From: JBAXZR01 sp041670165
GTDB lineage: Bacteria > Bacillota > Clostridia > Christensenellales > UBA1242
Direction: 5' to 3'
DNA: 10,923 nucleotides
Assembly (NCBI GenBank): GCA_041670165.1
Contig: JBAXZR010000024.1
Span: 1-10,923, forward strand
In this document: piece by piece, positions 1 to 6,920 of the stretch
How the letters are laid out: the number at the start of each line of letters is the position of its first letter
Position numbering within the stretch: the first letter of the stretch is position 1
Notes under the pieces: generated by a model
Told to the model about the DNA's origin: nothing
Seen by the model: only the letters and a program-made list of their open reading frames with translations
Databases searched by the model: none
Program-made: the position numbers and the translations under genes

Positions 1-755
1 CATAAATTTGAAGCCCAAAGAGTTGGTTTGTCTTGCAAAGTTATTTCTTCTTTGTTACAAATGTGGCTTTCTGTACAAAACAAAACAGTTTTTTTTGGCA
101 AAGAAAGATTTGTGTCAGAAAAAATGACAACACTTTGACTTTTCTCAACCATTGTTTGAAAAGACTTCTCAATTGCTGAAAATGTTTTAAAAAAATCTAG
201 GTGATCAGCTTCAATGTTTAAAACAACCAAAGTTGATGGAGAAAGGGCATGAAAATTGTTTTTATATTCACAGGCTTCTGTAACAAAAATCTTATTGTCA
301 CCTATTAAAAAATTTGAGTTATAATTTCTCATCACTCCACCAACATGAACTGTTGGTTTCTTGCCAGCATCAGTAAGAATATGAGCAATCATTGAAGTTG
401 TTGTCGTTTTGCCATGCGAACCACAAATTGCAATGCAATTTTCAAAATCTTTGGATATGCTTGCAAGCATTTGTGCTCTTGTCAAAATTAGCAATCCCTT
501 TTCTTTGGCATATGCGAGTTCAGGGTTGCTTTCACCTATTGCAGAATTGTACACAACAACATCTGCATTTTCAATATTGCTTGCTTTGTGGTCAAAAAAT
601 ATATGTATATCATGAGTTTGTAGCATTGCTGTTTCATCATTTTCTTCAAGATTTGAGCCTTGAACTTTGAAACCTTTTTTAGAAAGCATAACAGCAAGAG
701 CACTCATTGAAATGCCACCGATTCCAATGAAGTGAAATAACATATTACTATTCAT
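1..755 (-). CDS. murC: UDP-N-acetylmuramate--L-alanine ligase, N-terminal part (cut by window edge)
   Basis: MurC joins L-alanine to UDP-N-acetylmuramate using ATP, the first amino-acid addition of peptidoglycan precursor synthesis in the cytoplasm. The reading frame runs from an ATG at 755 off the left edge and gives 251 residues, a bit over half of the usual length of about 450. Seen in the translation: an N-terminal Rossmann-like nucleotide-binding motif HFIGIGGISMSALA (residues 8-21), the ATP-binding P-loop GSHGKTTTT (112-120), EACEY (160-164) and NIEADHLDF (180-188). All are typical Mur ligase signatures in the order expected for MurC. No strong Shine-Dalgarno sequence precedes 755; an in-frame ATG at 743 would still keep the Rossmann motif, so the exact start is uncertain by four codons. 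No convincing promoter was found upstream. The next gene upstream, spoVG, has its own terminator, so murC is probably transcribed separately. Confidence 0.95.
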   Translation of the reverse strand, partial: MNSNMLFHFIGIGGISMSALAVMLSKKGFKVQGSNLEENDETAMLQTHDIHIFFDHKASNIENADVVVYNSAIGESNPELAYAKEKGLLILTRAQMLASISKDFENCIAICGSHGKTTTTSMIAHILTDAGKKPTVHVGGVMRNYNSNFLIGDNKIFVTEACEYKNNFHALSPSTLVVLNIEADHLDFFKTFSAIEKSFQTMVEKSQSVVIFSDTNLSLPKKTVLFCTESHICNKEEITLQDKPTLWASNL

Positions 756-1066
756 AATGTCATGATATGACTTACTGTTTTTTTAGGTGAATAAATTTGT
801 TTCAATTACAAAGTAAAATTTTTTGTTTTTTGCTTTAAAAAAAATTAAATAAAAATTGTAAATAATTAAAATTTAATTGCTAAGCAACATTTCAAAAAAC
901 TAATGATTTAAAAGTGATAGAAAAAGTTGTGAAAAGATTGGATTTGGTTGTCAAATTAAATTTTGACAATTGTTAATAAAAAACCTCAATACAAATTAAA
1001 TTGAACATAACAAATCAGCAAATATAAAAGAAAAATATTTTTGTTATTTTTAAACTTGTAACATAC
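756..1066. other. AT-rich intergenic region between murC and the spoVG terminator
   Basis: I see no gene here. It must hold the murC promoter, but no good pair of hexamers is visible on the minus strand. It contains three short inverted repeats: GTCAT-gat-ATGAC at 759-771, next to the murC start; TTGCT-A-AGCAA at 877-887; and TTGTCAAA-ttaaat-TTTGACAA at 948-969. Any of these could be a protein-binding site, but in DNA this AT-rich short palindromes also arise by chance. Confidence 0.5.
948..969. repeat. Inverted repeat upstream of murC
   Basis: Two perfect 8-base arms, TTGTCAAA and TTTGACAA, flank a 6-base spacer. The arms contain -35-like TTGACA in both orientations, but no matching -10 is found at 16-18 bases on either side. 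The repeat lies roughly 190 bases upstream of murC and about 150 bases past the spoVG stop, outside the spoVG terminator. It may be an operator; there is no direct evidence. Confidence 0.35.
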
Positions 1067-1094
1067 AAAAAAAAGAAAAGCAAAATGCTTTTCT
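1067..1094 (-). terminator. Rho-independent terminator of spoVG
   Basis: On the minus strand a perfect 9-bp stem, AGAAAAGCA / TGCTTTTCT with a 3-base loop (1074-1094), is followed by a run of T (1073 down to 1067). It starts 27 bases after the spoVG stop codon, which makes spoVG a single-gene transcript. Confidence 0.85.
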
Positions 1095-1121
1095 GTTTCC
1101 TTATAAAAGATTATCTTTTGT

Positions 1122-1439
1122 TTATTTGCTTTCTTTTGGTTCTTCTGTAGCTTTGATTTCTTCTTTTCCTTCAGCAATACTTTTTTGTTCTTTTTCATAT
1201 GCTGCAAGAATAGCCGTACGCAAAGACTCACGAGTTTCAGTGTTCAATGGGTGAACAATGTCTTTGAATTCGCCCTCAGGAGTTTTTCTGCTTGGCATTG
1301 CCAGAAACAAGCCTTCTCTCCCTTCAATAATTTTGATGTCATGAATCACAAAACACTCGTCTATTGTGATTGAGGCAACTGCTTTCAGTTTTGTGTCCTC
1401 TTTTTTGACTTGACGAATTCTGATATCTGTAATATTCAA
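1122..1439 (-). CDS. spoVG: SpoVG family protein, TTG start
   Basis: SpoVG is a small cytoplasmic DNA/RNA-binding regulator, named for a role in Bacillus sporulation septation. It is widespread in Firmicutes, including species that do not sporulate. The 105-residue product matches the family over its first 75 residues: NITDIRIRQV at the N terminus, ASITIDECFVIHDIKIIEG, then FLAMPSRKTPEGEFKDIVHPLN. That covers the conserved MPS-x-K/R-TP-x-GE-F-x-DI-x-HP core. The last 25 residues are a charged Glu/Lys tail, variable in the family. The start is TTG at 1439-1437. It is supported by an AAGGAAGG ribosome binding site at 1456-1449 with 9 bases of spacing and by alignment to the usual MEVTDVR-type start; no ATG lies nearby. 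The gene has its own promoter and terminator. Its presence alone does not show that the organism sporulates. Confidence 0.95.
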   Translation of the reverse strand: MNITDIRIRQVKKEDTKLKAVASITIDECFVIHDIKIIEGREGLFLAMPSRKTPEGEFKDIVHPLNTETRESLRTAILAAYEKEQKSIAEGKEEIKATEEPKESK

Positions 1440-1448
1440 GCCTTTTTA

Positions 1449-1456
1449 CCTTCCTT
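1449..1456 (-). promoter_or_regulatory. Ribosome binding site that sets the TTG start of spoVG
   Basis: AAGGAAGG on the minus strand, 9 bases upstream of the TTG at 1439. It is the only Shine-Dalgarno-like sequence in reach and so decides the non-ATG start. Confidence 0.8.
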
Positions 1457-1510
1457 TTGAAACCAATAATCGTGGTTCACATATTTGCCTTCTTCTTTTA
1501 GGCTGAAATT

Positions 1511-1539
1511 ATTATAAAACATATAAAAAAAATTAGCAA
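1511..1539 (-). promoter_or_regulatory. Probable sigma-A type promoter of spoVG
   Basis: On the minus strand TTGCTA (1539-1534) and a consensus TATAAT (1516-1511) are separated by 17 bases. Transcription would start near 1504, giving a leader of about 65 bases. In Bacillus spoVG uses the alternative sigma factor H; the hexamers here look like the vegetative type. Confidence 0.65.
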
Positions 1540-1561
1540 ACAAAAAAGCACTTTTTTTGTT

Positions 1562-1577
1562 CAAAATTCGAATTTTG
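1562..1577. repeat. Perfect 16-bp palindrome upstream of the spoVG promoter
   Basis: CAAAATTCGAATTTTG is its own reverse complement over all 16 bases. It sits 22 bases upstream of the spoVG -35 element, in the divergent region shared with the smr-U32 operon. The position and perfect symmetry fit a dimeric regulator's operator. It is not followed by a clean T run in either direction, so a terminator is unlikely. I do not recognise it as the site of a known regulator. Confidence 0.4.
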
Positions 1578-1805
1578 TAAAAAAATCAGTCGTTTTTCTA
1601 ATAATTTTAACTATTTTTCAATTTTTTAAGGTTAATTATGTAAATAAATTAATGATTATTGTTAAATTTGCATGCATTTTATTTCTTTGTTTGTAAACTT
1701 ATAAACTTTTATAGTTTAAGAAAATGTCGGTTTTTAATGGTTTTAATCATAAAAGACAATGTCAACAAATTTACTAATCATTTTTCTTTGTGAGTGTTTT
1801 CATTG

Positions 1806-1834
1806 TTGCCTTAAAACTTTTGTTATGTTAAAAT
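1806..1834 (+). promoter_or_regulatory. Probable promoter of the smr-U32 operon
   Basis: TTGCCT (1806-1811) and TAAAAT (1829-1834) are 17 bases apart. This puts the transcript start near 1841. If correct, the ATGs at 1833 and 1836 are not transcribed, and the leader before the ATG at 1851 is only about ten bases, consisting of little more than the ribosome binding site. Confidence 0.55.
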
Positions 1835-1850
1835 GATGAAAGAGGCAAAA

Positions 1851-2198
1851 ATGAAAGAAATGGCAATTTTTAATTTGAAAGAAAACATGCCAGCAGCAGA
1901 TGATGCTGTAAAAATTTTGGAATTAGAACTAGAAAATTTTTCCAAAGCTGGAGTTAAGGTTGTTAAAGTTGTTCATGGATATGGTTCTCATGGCTCTGGT
2001 GGTTTGATTTTCTACAGAATTAAAGAATACTTTTTCCAAGCAAAGCAAAAAAATTTAATTAAAGATGTTTTTTTTGGAAATGATTGGAACATTGCCAATG
2101 AAAAGGTTTTTGAACTTTGTTTAAGAGTTCCTGATTGTGCTGGTGATGAAGATCTAAAATTTTGTAATCCCGGTATATCTGTTATTGTTTTGAAATAA
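1851..2198 (+). CDS. Small Smr-like (MutS2 C-terminal type) domain protein
   Basis: A 115-residue stand-alone protein resembling the Smr domain, a nucleic-acid nicking or binding fold found at the C terminus of MutS2 and in small proteins. Seen: a long helix region (about 15-34), then the strand VKVVKVVHGYGSHGSGG (35-51), matching the family's hydrophobic strand plus HGxGxxG loop. The end, NPGISVIVLK (106-115), resembles the usual GGxGVTxVxL final strand. The N-terminal DLHG motif is not conserved: FNLKE stands in that place, so nuclease activity is doubtful. An upstream in-frame ATG at 1833 would add six residues. I prefer 1851 because AAAGAGG lies just upstream (1839-1845), nothing like a Shine-Dalgarno precedes 1833, and the predicted -10 overlaps 1833. 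It is followed after 11 bases by the U32 gene, so the two are co-transcribed. Confidence 0.75.
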   Translation: MKEMAIFNLKENMPAADDAVKILELELENFSKAGVKVVKVVHGYGSHGSGGLIFYRIKEYFFQAKQKNLIKDVFFGNDWNIANEKVFELCLRVPDCAGDEDLKFCNPGISVIVLK

Positions 2199-2209
2199 TA
2201 GGAGAAAAA

Positions 2210-4507
2210 ATGGTTGAAATATTAGCTCCAGCTGGAGATAAAGAAGGCTTTTTGGCAGCTATTCATAATGGTGCAAATGCAATTTACTTAGGCATGAAAA
2301 GTTTTAATGCTCGTGGAAATGCTGCAACAAATTTTACTCTTGATGAACTTGCCACACTTGTTCCTTACGCACATATGTTTGATGTCAAAGTCTATTTAAC
2401 GGTTAACACACTTGTTAAAGAAGACGAAATTGATGATGTTTTAAAAATTATTTATGATGGAACAAATGTTGGGATTGATGCTTTCATTATGCAAGACATT
2501 GGCATGGTGGGACTTGTGCACAAAATTTTCCCTTCAATTGAAATTCATGCTTCAACTCAAATGGGAATTCATAATGTGCTTGGAGCTTTGGTTGCACAAA
2601 AAATTGGAATTAAGAGAGTTGTTTTGTCAAGAGAAACTACTCTTGAAGAAATTATTAAAATTAAAAAAGAAACTTCACTTGAACTTGAATTTTTTGTTCA
2701 AGGGGCTCTTTGCGTTGCGTTTTCTGGAAATTGCAAACTTTCACATTGTCTAACGGGAAAAAGTGCAAACAGAGGTGAATGTGCTCAACCATGTAGACAC
2801 TTTTACAAAGCCCAAAAAGATGGTCGAATCCTTGATGAAGGATATCTTTTGTCAGCCAAAGATATATGTTTGACTCACCGATTAAAAGAACTTGCAAATG
2901 CTGGAATTTGCTCATTCAAAATTGAGGGAAGGGCAAGGCGACCTGCCTATATTGCTGAAGCAACAAGAATTTACTCAGAAATTGTTAACGACAATTTTGT
3001 TACAAAAGAAAAACATGTTGAAGATTTGAAACAAGCTTTTAACCGTGGCGATTTCTGTGAAGCTTATCTTGATGGCACTGCTTGCAAAACTAGTGAGAAA
3101 AAATTTATCTATAAATATGTTCCATCAAACATTGGTGTTCATGTTGGAAAAGTTATTATGTTTTCGCAAGGCAAAAAATTTAATGTTGTTAGAATATCTT
3201 CAATTTTGCCTCTTTCAAAAGGTGATGGACTAAAATTTTTAAGAAATGGAGTTGAAGTTTGCTCAATTGGTGTTTTTGATATTAAGCAAACTCGTGCTGA
3301 TGAGTTTTCTTTAACCACCACAAATGTTGTGAAAGAAAATGATGAAGTGAGAATCATTACTCAGTTTAACAAAGAAAAGGAAGCAATCAGCAGAAGAAAA
3401 AAACTCGGTGTGGTTGGATTTTTTGTTGCAAATCCAAATGAAAAACCAAAACTTACTGTTGAATATAAAGATTTGAGTGTAACAGTTGAAGGTGATGAAA
3501 TTGTTGAAAATGCAATTAATCAAGCAGTAGATGAAGAACAAATCAGAAGTCAACTTTGCAAAACTGGTGGAGAAATTTTTGAATTTTTGTCAGTCGATGT
3601 GAGTGCCAGCAACATTTTTTTAAGAATTATGGAAATTAATTCAATGAGAAGAAAAGCCTTAAGCAATCTTACAAATCTCATTATTAAAGACTACAAAAAT
3701 CGATTTAACAAAAATATTGGCATCTATGCTTTTTGTGGAAATGAAATCAATAAATTTCGAAGCATGGAAGATCACAAGCAAAATGTGATGGTTTGCCTTT
3801 CTAACGAAAATCAACTTTCAAATGAACTTGTTAAAAAAAGTGATTACATAGCTTTCAATCCGCCAATATTTAGCATTGACACTGTGAAAAGTTTTGTTGA
3901 AAAAGTAAAAACATTTGATAATAGCAAAATTTCATATTTGTTTTTGCCGTCATTTGCATCTTCAAAAGACACAACTTTGATTGAAGAAATTTTGAATGGT
4001 GTCAGCGGACTTGGACTTGTTATAAATAATCTTTATGGTCTTGGCTACATGCTTTCTGGCAGATCAATTATTGCTGGTCCAAACATGAACATCTTTAATT
4101 CTCAATCAATCAATTTCCTTCAACAGTTTGGAGTTGTTTGCAATGTTGTTTCAACTGAACTTAGTGATGGTGATTGCAAAAAACTTAATGGTATGTCTGT
4201 TATGGAGTGCTATTACTTTGCGTTTGGAAGAGAAAATTTGATGACAATTTGTCATTGTCCTGTGCAGAATATGACTTCTTGCACTTGCTCTAATTGTGCT
4301 TATCAAGGAAGCTACGAACTTGTGCATGAAAGTGGTGAAATCTTCAATGTTTCAAGAACAAAACTTGTTAATTGCACCTTTGCAATCTCAAAAAACAAAA
4401 AAATGGCTTCTTCGCTTTTAAATTCAGAAGTAAACATATTTTTAGACTTCACTGGCATGGAACTTGTGGTTGTGAACGCAGTAATAAACAAAATATCTAC
4501 AACTTAA
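2210..4507 (+). CDS. U32 family ("peptidase") RlhA-like protein with DUF3656-type domain
   Basis: The U32 family was named for a collagenase, but characterised members such as TrhP, RlhA and UbiU/V are iron-sulfur proteins in RNA or quinone hydroxylation. Here a TIM-barrel-like N-terminal part begins MVEILAPAGD and carries the hallmark ELEFFVQGALCVAFSGNC (158-175) followed by TGKSANRGECAQPCR (182-196). C168, C175, C191 and C195 are the probable [4Fe-4S] ligands. SFKIEGR (235-241) is also a family signature. Residues about 390-483, ending in SMRRKALSNL, look like the DUF3656 domain found in RlhA. A second Cys group, CHC...CTCSNC (681-696), lies near the C terminus. At 765 residues it is in the class of long U32 proteins; E. 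coli RlhA, which hydroxylates C2501 of 23S rRNA, is about 650. AGGAG at 2200-2204 precedes the ATG. The exact substrate, rRNA or tRNA, cannot be read from the sequence. Confidence 0.88.
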   Translation: MVEILAPAGDKEGFLAAIHNGANAIYLGMKSFNARGNAATNFTLDELATLVPYAHMFDVKVYLTVNTLVKEDEIDDVLKIIYDGTNVGIDAFIMQDIGMVGLVHKIFPSIEIHASTQMGIHNVLGALVAQKIGIKRVVLSRETTLEEIIKIKKETSLELEFFVQGALCVAFSGNCKLSHCLTGKSANRGECAQPCRHFYKAQKDGRILDEGYLLSAKDICLTHRLKELANAGICSFKIEGRARRPAYIAEATRIYSEIVNDNFVTKEKHVEDLKQAFNRGDFCEAYLDGTACKTSEKKFIYKYVPSNIGVHVGKVIMFSQGKKFNVVRISSILPLSKGDGLKFLRNGVEVCSIGVFDIKQTRADEFSLTTTNVVKENDEVRIITQFNKEKEAISRRKKLGVVGFFVANPNEKPKLTVEYKDLSVTVEGDEIVENAINQAVDEEQIRSQLCKTGGEIFEFLSVDVSASNIFLRIMEINSMRRKALSNLTNLIIKDYKNRFNKNIGIYAFCGNEINKFRSMEDHKQNVMVCLSNENQLSNELVKKSDYIAFNPPIFSIDTVKSFVEKVKTFDNSKISYLFLPSFASSKDTTLIEEILNGVSGLGLVINNLYGLGYMLSGRSIIAGPNMNIFNSQSINFLQQFGVVCNVVSTELSDGDCKKLNGMSVMECYYFAFGRENLMTICHCPVQNMTSCTCSNCAYQGSYELVHESGEIFNVSRTKLVNCTFAISKNKKMASSLLNSEVNIFLDFTGMELVVVNAVINKISTT

Positions 4508-4593
4508 ATTTTTTGTCTGAGAAAATACAAATTGTTTTAAACAAGTAATTCTACAACAAAATTTTTTTTCGTTCATATTATATAATTAATCGG

Positions 4594-4626
4594 CAAAATA
4601 GGACAAAAGTGTTCTATTTTGTTTTT
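4594..4626 (+). terminator. Probable terminator of the smr-U32 operon, overlapping the next promoter
   Basis: Arms CAAAATAGGACA (4594-4605) and TGTTCTATTTTG (4610-4621) pair over 12 bp with one G-U and a 4-base loop AAAG, followed by TTTTT (4622-4626). This is the form of an intrinsic terminator, though GC-poor. The same palindrome covers the -35 area of the next gene's promoter, so it could instead, or also, be an operator. Confidence 0.55.
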
Positions 4627-4634
4627 GATATAAT
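4626..4634 (+). promoter_or_regulatory. Extended -10 promoter of the 355-residue unknown gene
   Basis: TGATATAAT gives a consensus TATAAT (4629-4634) with the TGn extension. No TTGACA-like -35 is found at 16-18 bases, where the right side of the hairpin lies; an extended -10 can work without one. Transcription would start near 4641, and the ribosome binding site AGAAGAGG (4645-4652) sits 9 bases before the ATG at 4662. Confidence 0.6.
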
Positions 4635-4661
4635 ATCATTTATTAGAAGAGGTAACTAAAA

Positions 4662-5729
4662 ATGTTTTTAAAAAAAACAGTTGTTTTATCGGGTAAGGGA
4701 CAAAATAAAGAGAAGGCAGTTTTGACGCTTGAAAAAAGCGAAGATGAATACAAAGGAACTGTTAAATTATACAATTTTTCTTCTAATCCAGAGGGTATTC
4801 TTACTCTTGGTTTTTTGCCAGAAAATGGAAAAGTAACAAAATGTGGTTTAACTCCAAAAGGTTCAATGTTATACAATTTTAATATTTTGGAAAATATTTC
4901 ATTAAATTCATTTTCTTGTGCTCTTATTCAAATTGAAAAGGGAAAAGCAGTTCCAATTTTGGTTGGATCATATAATGAATCTATGACGCAAACAGTGGAA
5001 AATAGGCTTGCTTTTTCTTCTGAACTTTTGCAAGAAAAATCAAATATTCGAAATGTTGAAACTGCTCTTGATGAAAATGAAATTTATCTAGAAAATCAAG
5101 AAGAAATTGACAAAGAAATTGATGAAGAAATTAAAAAAACTGATGTTTGTTTTTCTTGTACAAATTGTCCATACCGAAAGGCATTTTATGATGCGGAAAA
5201 CAATAAGGTGGCTAGCCCATGCGAAAAAAAACCAGTGGCTATTAAGTTTGAAGACAAAAGCTTTAATTCAGAAATTAAAAAAAACGAACAATCAAAGATG
5301 CTTACAACTGAAAATTTGACGGGAAAAAGCAAAGAAAATTCTTTAAACAATACCCTAAATAATGCATTAAAATTTGAAGTACCAAAAGAAGAAAAGGATT
5401 TTTATCAACAAATTCAAGAAGAGCTTGAAGAACTGTTTGAAACATATCCAAGAGAAGAACTTCTTGAAAAAATTGTACCTTTTAGCAAATGGGTGCGTGT
5501 TGGGCTTGACAATGAAGATGAACATTATGTTGTTGGAACAATTAACGAAAATGATAAACTTAAATATGTTTGTTACGGAATCCCTGGGATATATTCAGGC
5601 AAGCCACCAAAACAAATTGAAAAATTTGCTCAATGGCTTCCAGTTGATGTGGCAAAACCAAACGAATTTGGCTATTGGATGACTTATCAAGAAGCTTCTT
5701 CAGGGGAAAGCATAAGAATAATCATTTAA
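4662..5729 (+). CDS. Protein of unknown function with a Cys cluster and a conserved-looking C-terminal domain
   Basis: I do not recognise a characterised family for this 355-residue protein. Three parts can be seen. Residues 1-105 are rich in alternating hydrophobic strands (TVVLSG, GTVKLYNF, GILTLGFLP, SCALIQI), suggesting a small beta domain. Residues 106-243 are a charged, low-complexity linker dominated by Glu, Lys and Asn. Inside it, C163, C166, C169 and C187 (C-x2-C-x2-C-x17-C) could bind a metal. Residues 244-355 form a compact domain rich in aromatic and Gly/Pro residues (PFSKWVRV, YVVGTI, KYVCYGIPGIYS, AQWLPVD, GYWMTYQEA). From memory this type of C-terminal domain recurs in hypothetical proteins of Clostridia; I cannot confirm that here. 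There is no signal peptide or membrane segment, so it is probably cytoplasmic. It is a single-gene unit with its own extended -10 promoter, ribosome binding site and downstream terminator. Confidence 0.85.
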   Translation: MFLKKTVVLSGKGQNKEKAVLTLEKSEDEYKGTVKLYNFSSNPEGILTLGFLPENGKVTKCGLTPKGSMLYNFNILENISLNSFSCALIQIEKGKAVPILVGSYNESMTQTVENRLAFSSELLQEKSNIRNVETALDENEIYLENQEEIDKEIDEEIKKTDVCFSCTNCPYRKAFYDAENNKVASPCEKKPVAIKFEDKSFNSEIKKNEQSKMLTTENLTGKSKENSLNNTLNNALKFEVPKEEKDFYQQIQEELEELFETYPREELLEKIVPFSKWVRVGLDNEDEHYVVGTINENDKLKYVCYGIPGIYSGKPPKQIEKFAQWLPVDVAKPNEFGYWMTYQEASSGESIRIII

Positions 5730-5823
5730 CAAAATTAAAAAAAATTGAAAGTGCAAAGTTTTCTTTTTGAAATTAAAAAATTAATAATTAATTAGTCCAA
5801 GTATTCTCTTTTGAAATTATAAT

Positions 5824-5848
5824 AAAAAAAATCGCATTTAAGCGACTT
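5824..5848 (-). terminator. Rho-independent terminator for the minus-strand gene at 5874
   Basis: On the minus strand AAGTCGC and GCGATTT (7 bp with one G-U, loop of 6 bases) are followed by a run of T (5831 to 5824). It lies about 25 bases past the TGA stop of the convergent gene. The plus strand has no T run after this hairpin, so it acts in one direction. Confidence 0.8.
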
Positions 5849-5851
5849 TGG

Positions 5852-5892
5852 CTGTTGAAGATTTGTTTAAAGTTCAACAGTTTTTTATTTTT
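5852..5892 (+). terminator. Rho-independent terminator of the 355-residue unknown gene
   Basis: CTGTTGAA (5852-5859) and TTCAACAG (5873-5880) form a perfect 8-bp stem around a 13-base loop. TTTTTT, an A and TTTTT follow (5881-5892). It lies about 120 bases after the stop at 5729. Its right arm includes the stop codon and last bases of the convergent minus-strand gene. Confidence 0.75.
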
Positions 5893-6548
5893 AATCTAAA
5901 AATTTTTTTCAACATTTTGAATGATACATTTGGTTTTTCATTAATTTTTTGATGAGGAACTAAACAAGATTTAATTTTTTCTTTTAAATTTGTTTTTTCA
6001 TATTCTGAAGCAACGAAGCTGTTTTCATCTTTTATTCTTTTTTCAATGAACATTTCGTGCCCTTTTCTTGTTTCATCAATTTTTGTTTCTGATTGAACTG
6101 CTTTGTCAAATTCAAAAAGTGAATTTTCTATTGGTACGAATTTTATTGATTCAATAAATTTTTTAATTATTTTATTTTGAACAGGATCGTTTGTTTTGTA
6201 ACACAAAAGATTTTTTGTAAGCAAGCTAGAAAAGAAAGGTTGGTTTTCTTTGACAATTGAAAACCCAGAAATGAGTCTGCTTATCCAGCATGGTAAAAAA
6301 GAATAATATTTGTAACAATAAACTTGTTTGCCATTTATTTCTTCAAGTGGTGTTCTTGATACAATATAATTTTTTTTGGCAAAATCTTTTTTGGGGTAAA
6401 AACATTTTTTTGTAATTAGTGGAGTTTTTTGCATGTCGAAGTTGTCAAGTTCCAAAATTGCTTTGTTTATATCGTCGTTATTAATTATTGCATTATATGC
6501 AATAATTTGTTCATCGTGGCAAGCAAAGATTTTGTGATTAATATTCAT
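5874..6548 (-). CDS. Unknown protein, paralogue 1 of a tandem pair
   Basis: A 224-residue protein I do not recognise. It is clearly related to the product of the gene at 6921-7580. The shared block NFDMQKTPLI (36-45) matches EFEMKKTPLI at the same residue numbers in the other protein. A shared LLTKNLLCYK (109-118) matches LLTYKPL, a shared (S)IKFVP matches (T)INILP, and RIKDENS (171-177) matches KIKDES. Similarity is spread along about 150 residues, but overall identity is low. It is lysine-rich with a basic C-terminal tail (KMLKKIFRLKIKN), and has no signal peptide or clear membrane segment. The ATG at 6548 has TAGGAG just upstream (6560-6555). A possible promoter is TTGACA (6633-6628) with TATCAT (6608-6603), at a long 19-base spacing. 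It has its own terminator and is not in an operon. Nothing nearby indicates its role. Confidence 0.75.
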   Translation of the reverse strand: MNINHKIFACHDEQIIAYNAIINNDDINKAILELDNFDMQKTPLITKKCFYPKKDFAKKNYIVSRTPLEEINGKQVYCYKYYSFLPCWISRLISGFSIVKENQPFFSSLLTKNLLCYKTNDPVQNKIIKKFIESIKFVPIENSLFEFDKAVQSETKIDETRKGHEMFIEKRIKDENSFVASEYEKTNLKEKIKSCLVPHQKINEKPNVSFKMLKKIFRLKIKNC

Positions 6549-6890
6549 TTTTTTCTCCTATAAAAAATATACATTAGAAATTATATGATTTTTTAAAGTA
6601 ATATGATATGAATAAAAGCACTAATTTTGTCAATTCCTTTCATTTTTTTTGAATTCTAAAAAGAGTTGTTTTTGAGAATAAAAAATGATACTTCTAAAAA
6701 AATAAATTCTGAATTAAATAAAAAACATAACATAAGATAATCTTCTACAAAATGAATGGAATTATAGAAATAAAATGATTTATATATTATTATATGTGAT
6801 AAATAAGAAACGAAATGGTTTAAAAATATAAGAAAAACAAAAAAAAGATAATGAAAATTTGAAAAACTTGTTTAAATTGATAATGTTGTT
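6549..6890. other. AT-rich non-coding spacer between the two paralogues
   Basis: About 340 bases without a gene. The left part holds the ribosome binding site and a weak candidate promoter of paralogue 1 (see that gene). The remaining stretch, about 6640-6890, is almost entirely A and T, with only very short open frames such as the one starting near 6753. I see no tRNA, riboswitch or other stable RNA in it. Confidence 0.6.
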
Positions 6891-6916
6891 AAAAAAACAG
6901 CATTCGCTGTTTTTTT
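6891..6916 (-). terminator. Rho-independent terminator of paralogue 2 (symmetrical)
   Basis: An 11-bp perfect stem, AAAAAAACAGC (6891-6901) and GCTGTTTTTTT (6906-6916), has a 4-base loop and lies 4 bases past the stop of the gene at 6921. A runs on one side and T runs on the other make it usable in both directions, though no plus-strand gene reads into it. Confidence 0.85.
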
Positions 6917-6920
6917 AATA

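Noticed and set aside
392..670. Open reading frames on the plus strand over murC
   Set aside because: They lie antisense to a frame with unmistakable MurC motifs and have no family resemblance of their own.
986..1231. 81-residue minus-strand frame overlapping the spoVG end and terminator
   Set aside because: It overlaps spoVG in another frame, runs through the spoVG terminator, and its residues are low-complexity Lys/Phe as expected from AT-rich DNA.
5874..5876. TGA recoded as tryptophan, as in Mollicutes
   Set aside because: TGA ends paralogue 1 exactly at a terminator structure, tryptophans in all genes use TGG, and no in-frame TGA interrupts any gene.
6891..6916. Symmetrical hairpin as a bidirectional terminator with a plus-strand partner
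   Set aside because: No plus-strand gene lies between 5730 and 6890, so only the minus-strand role has support.
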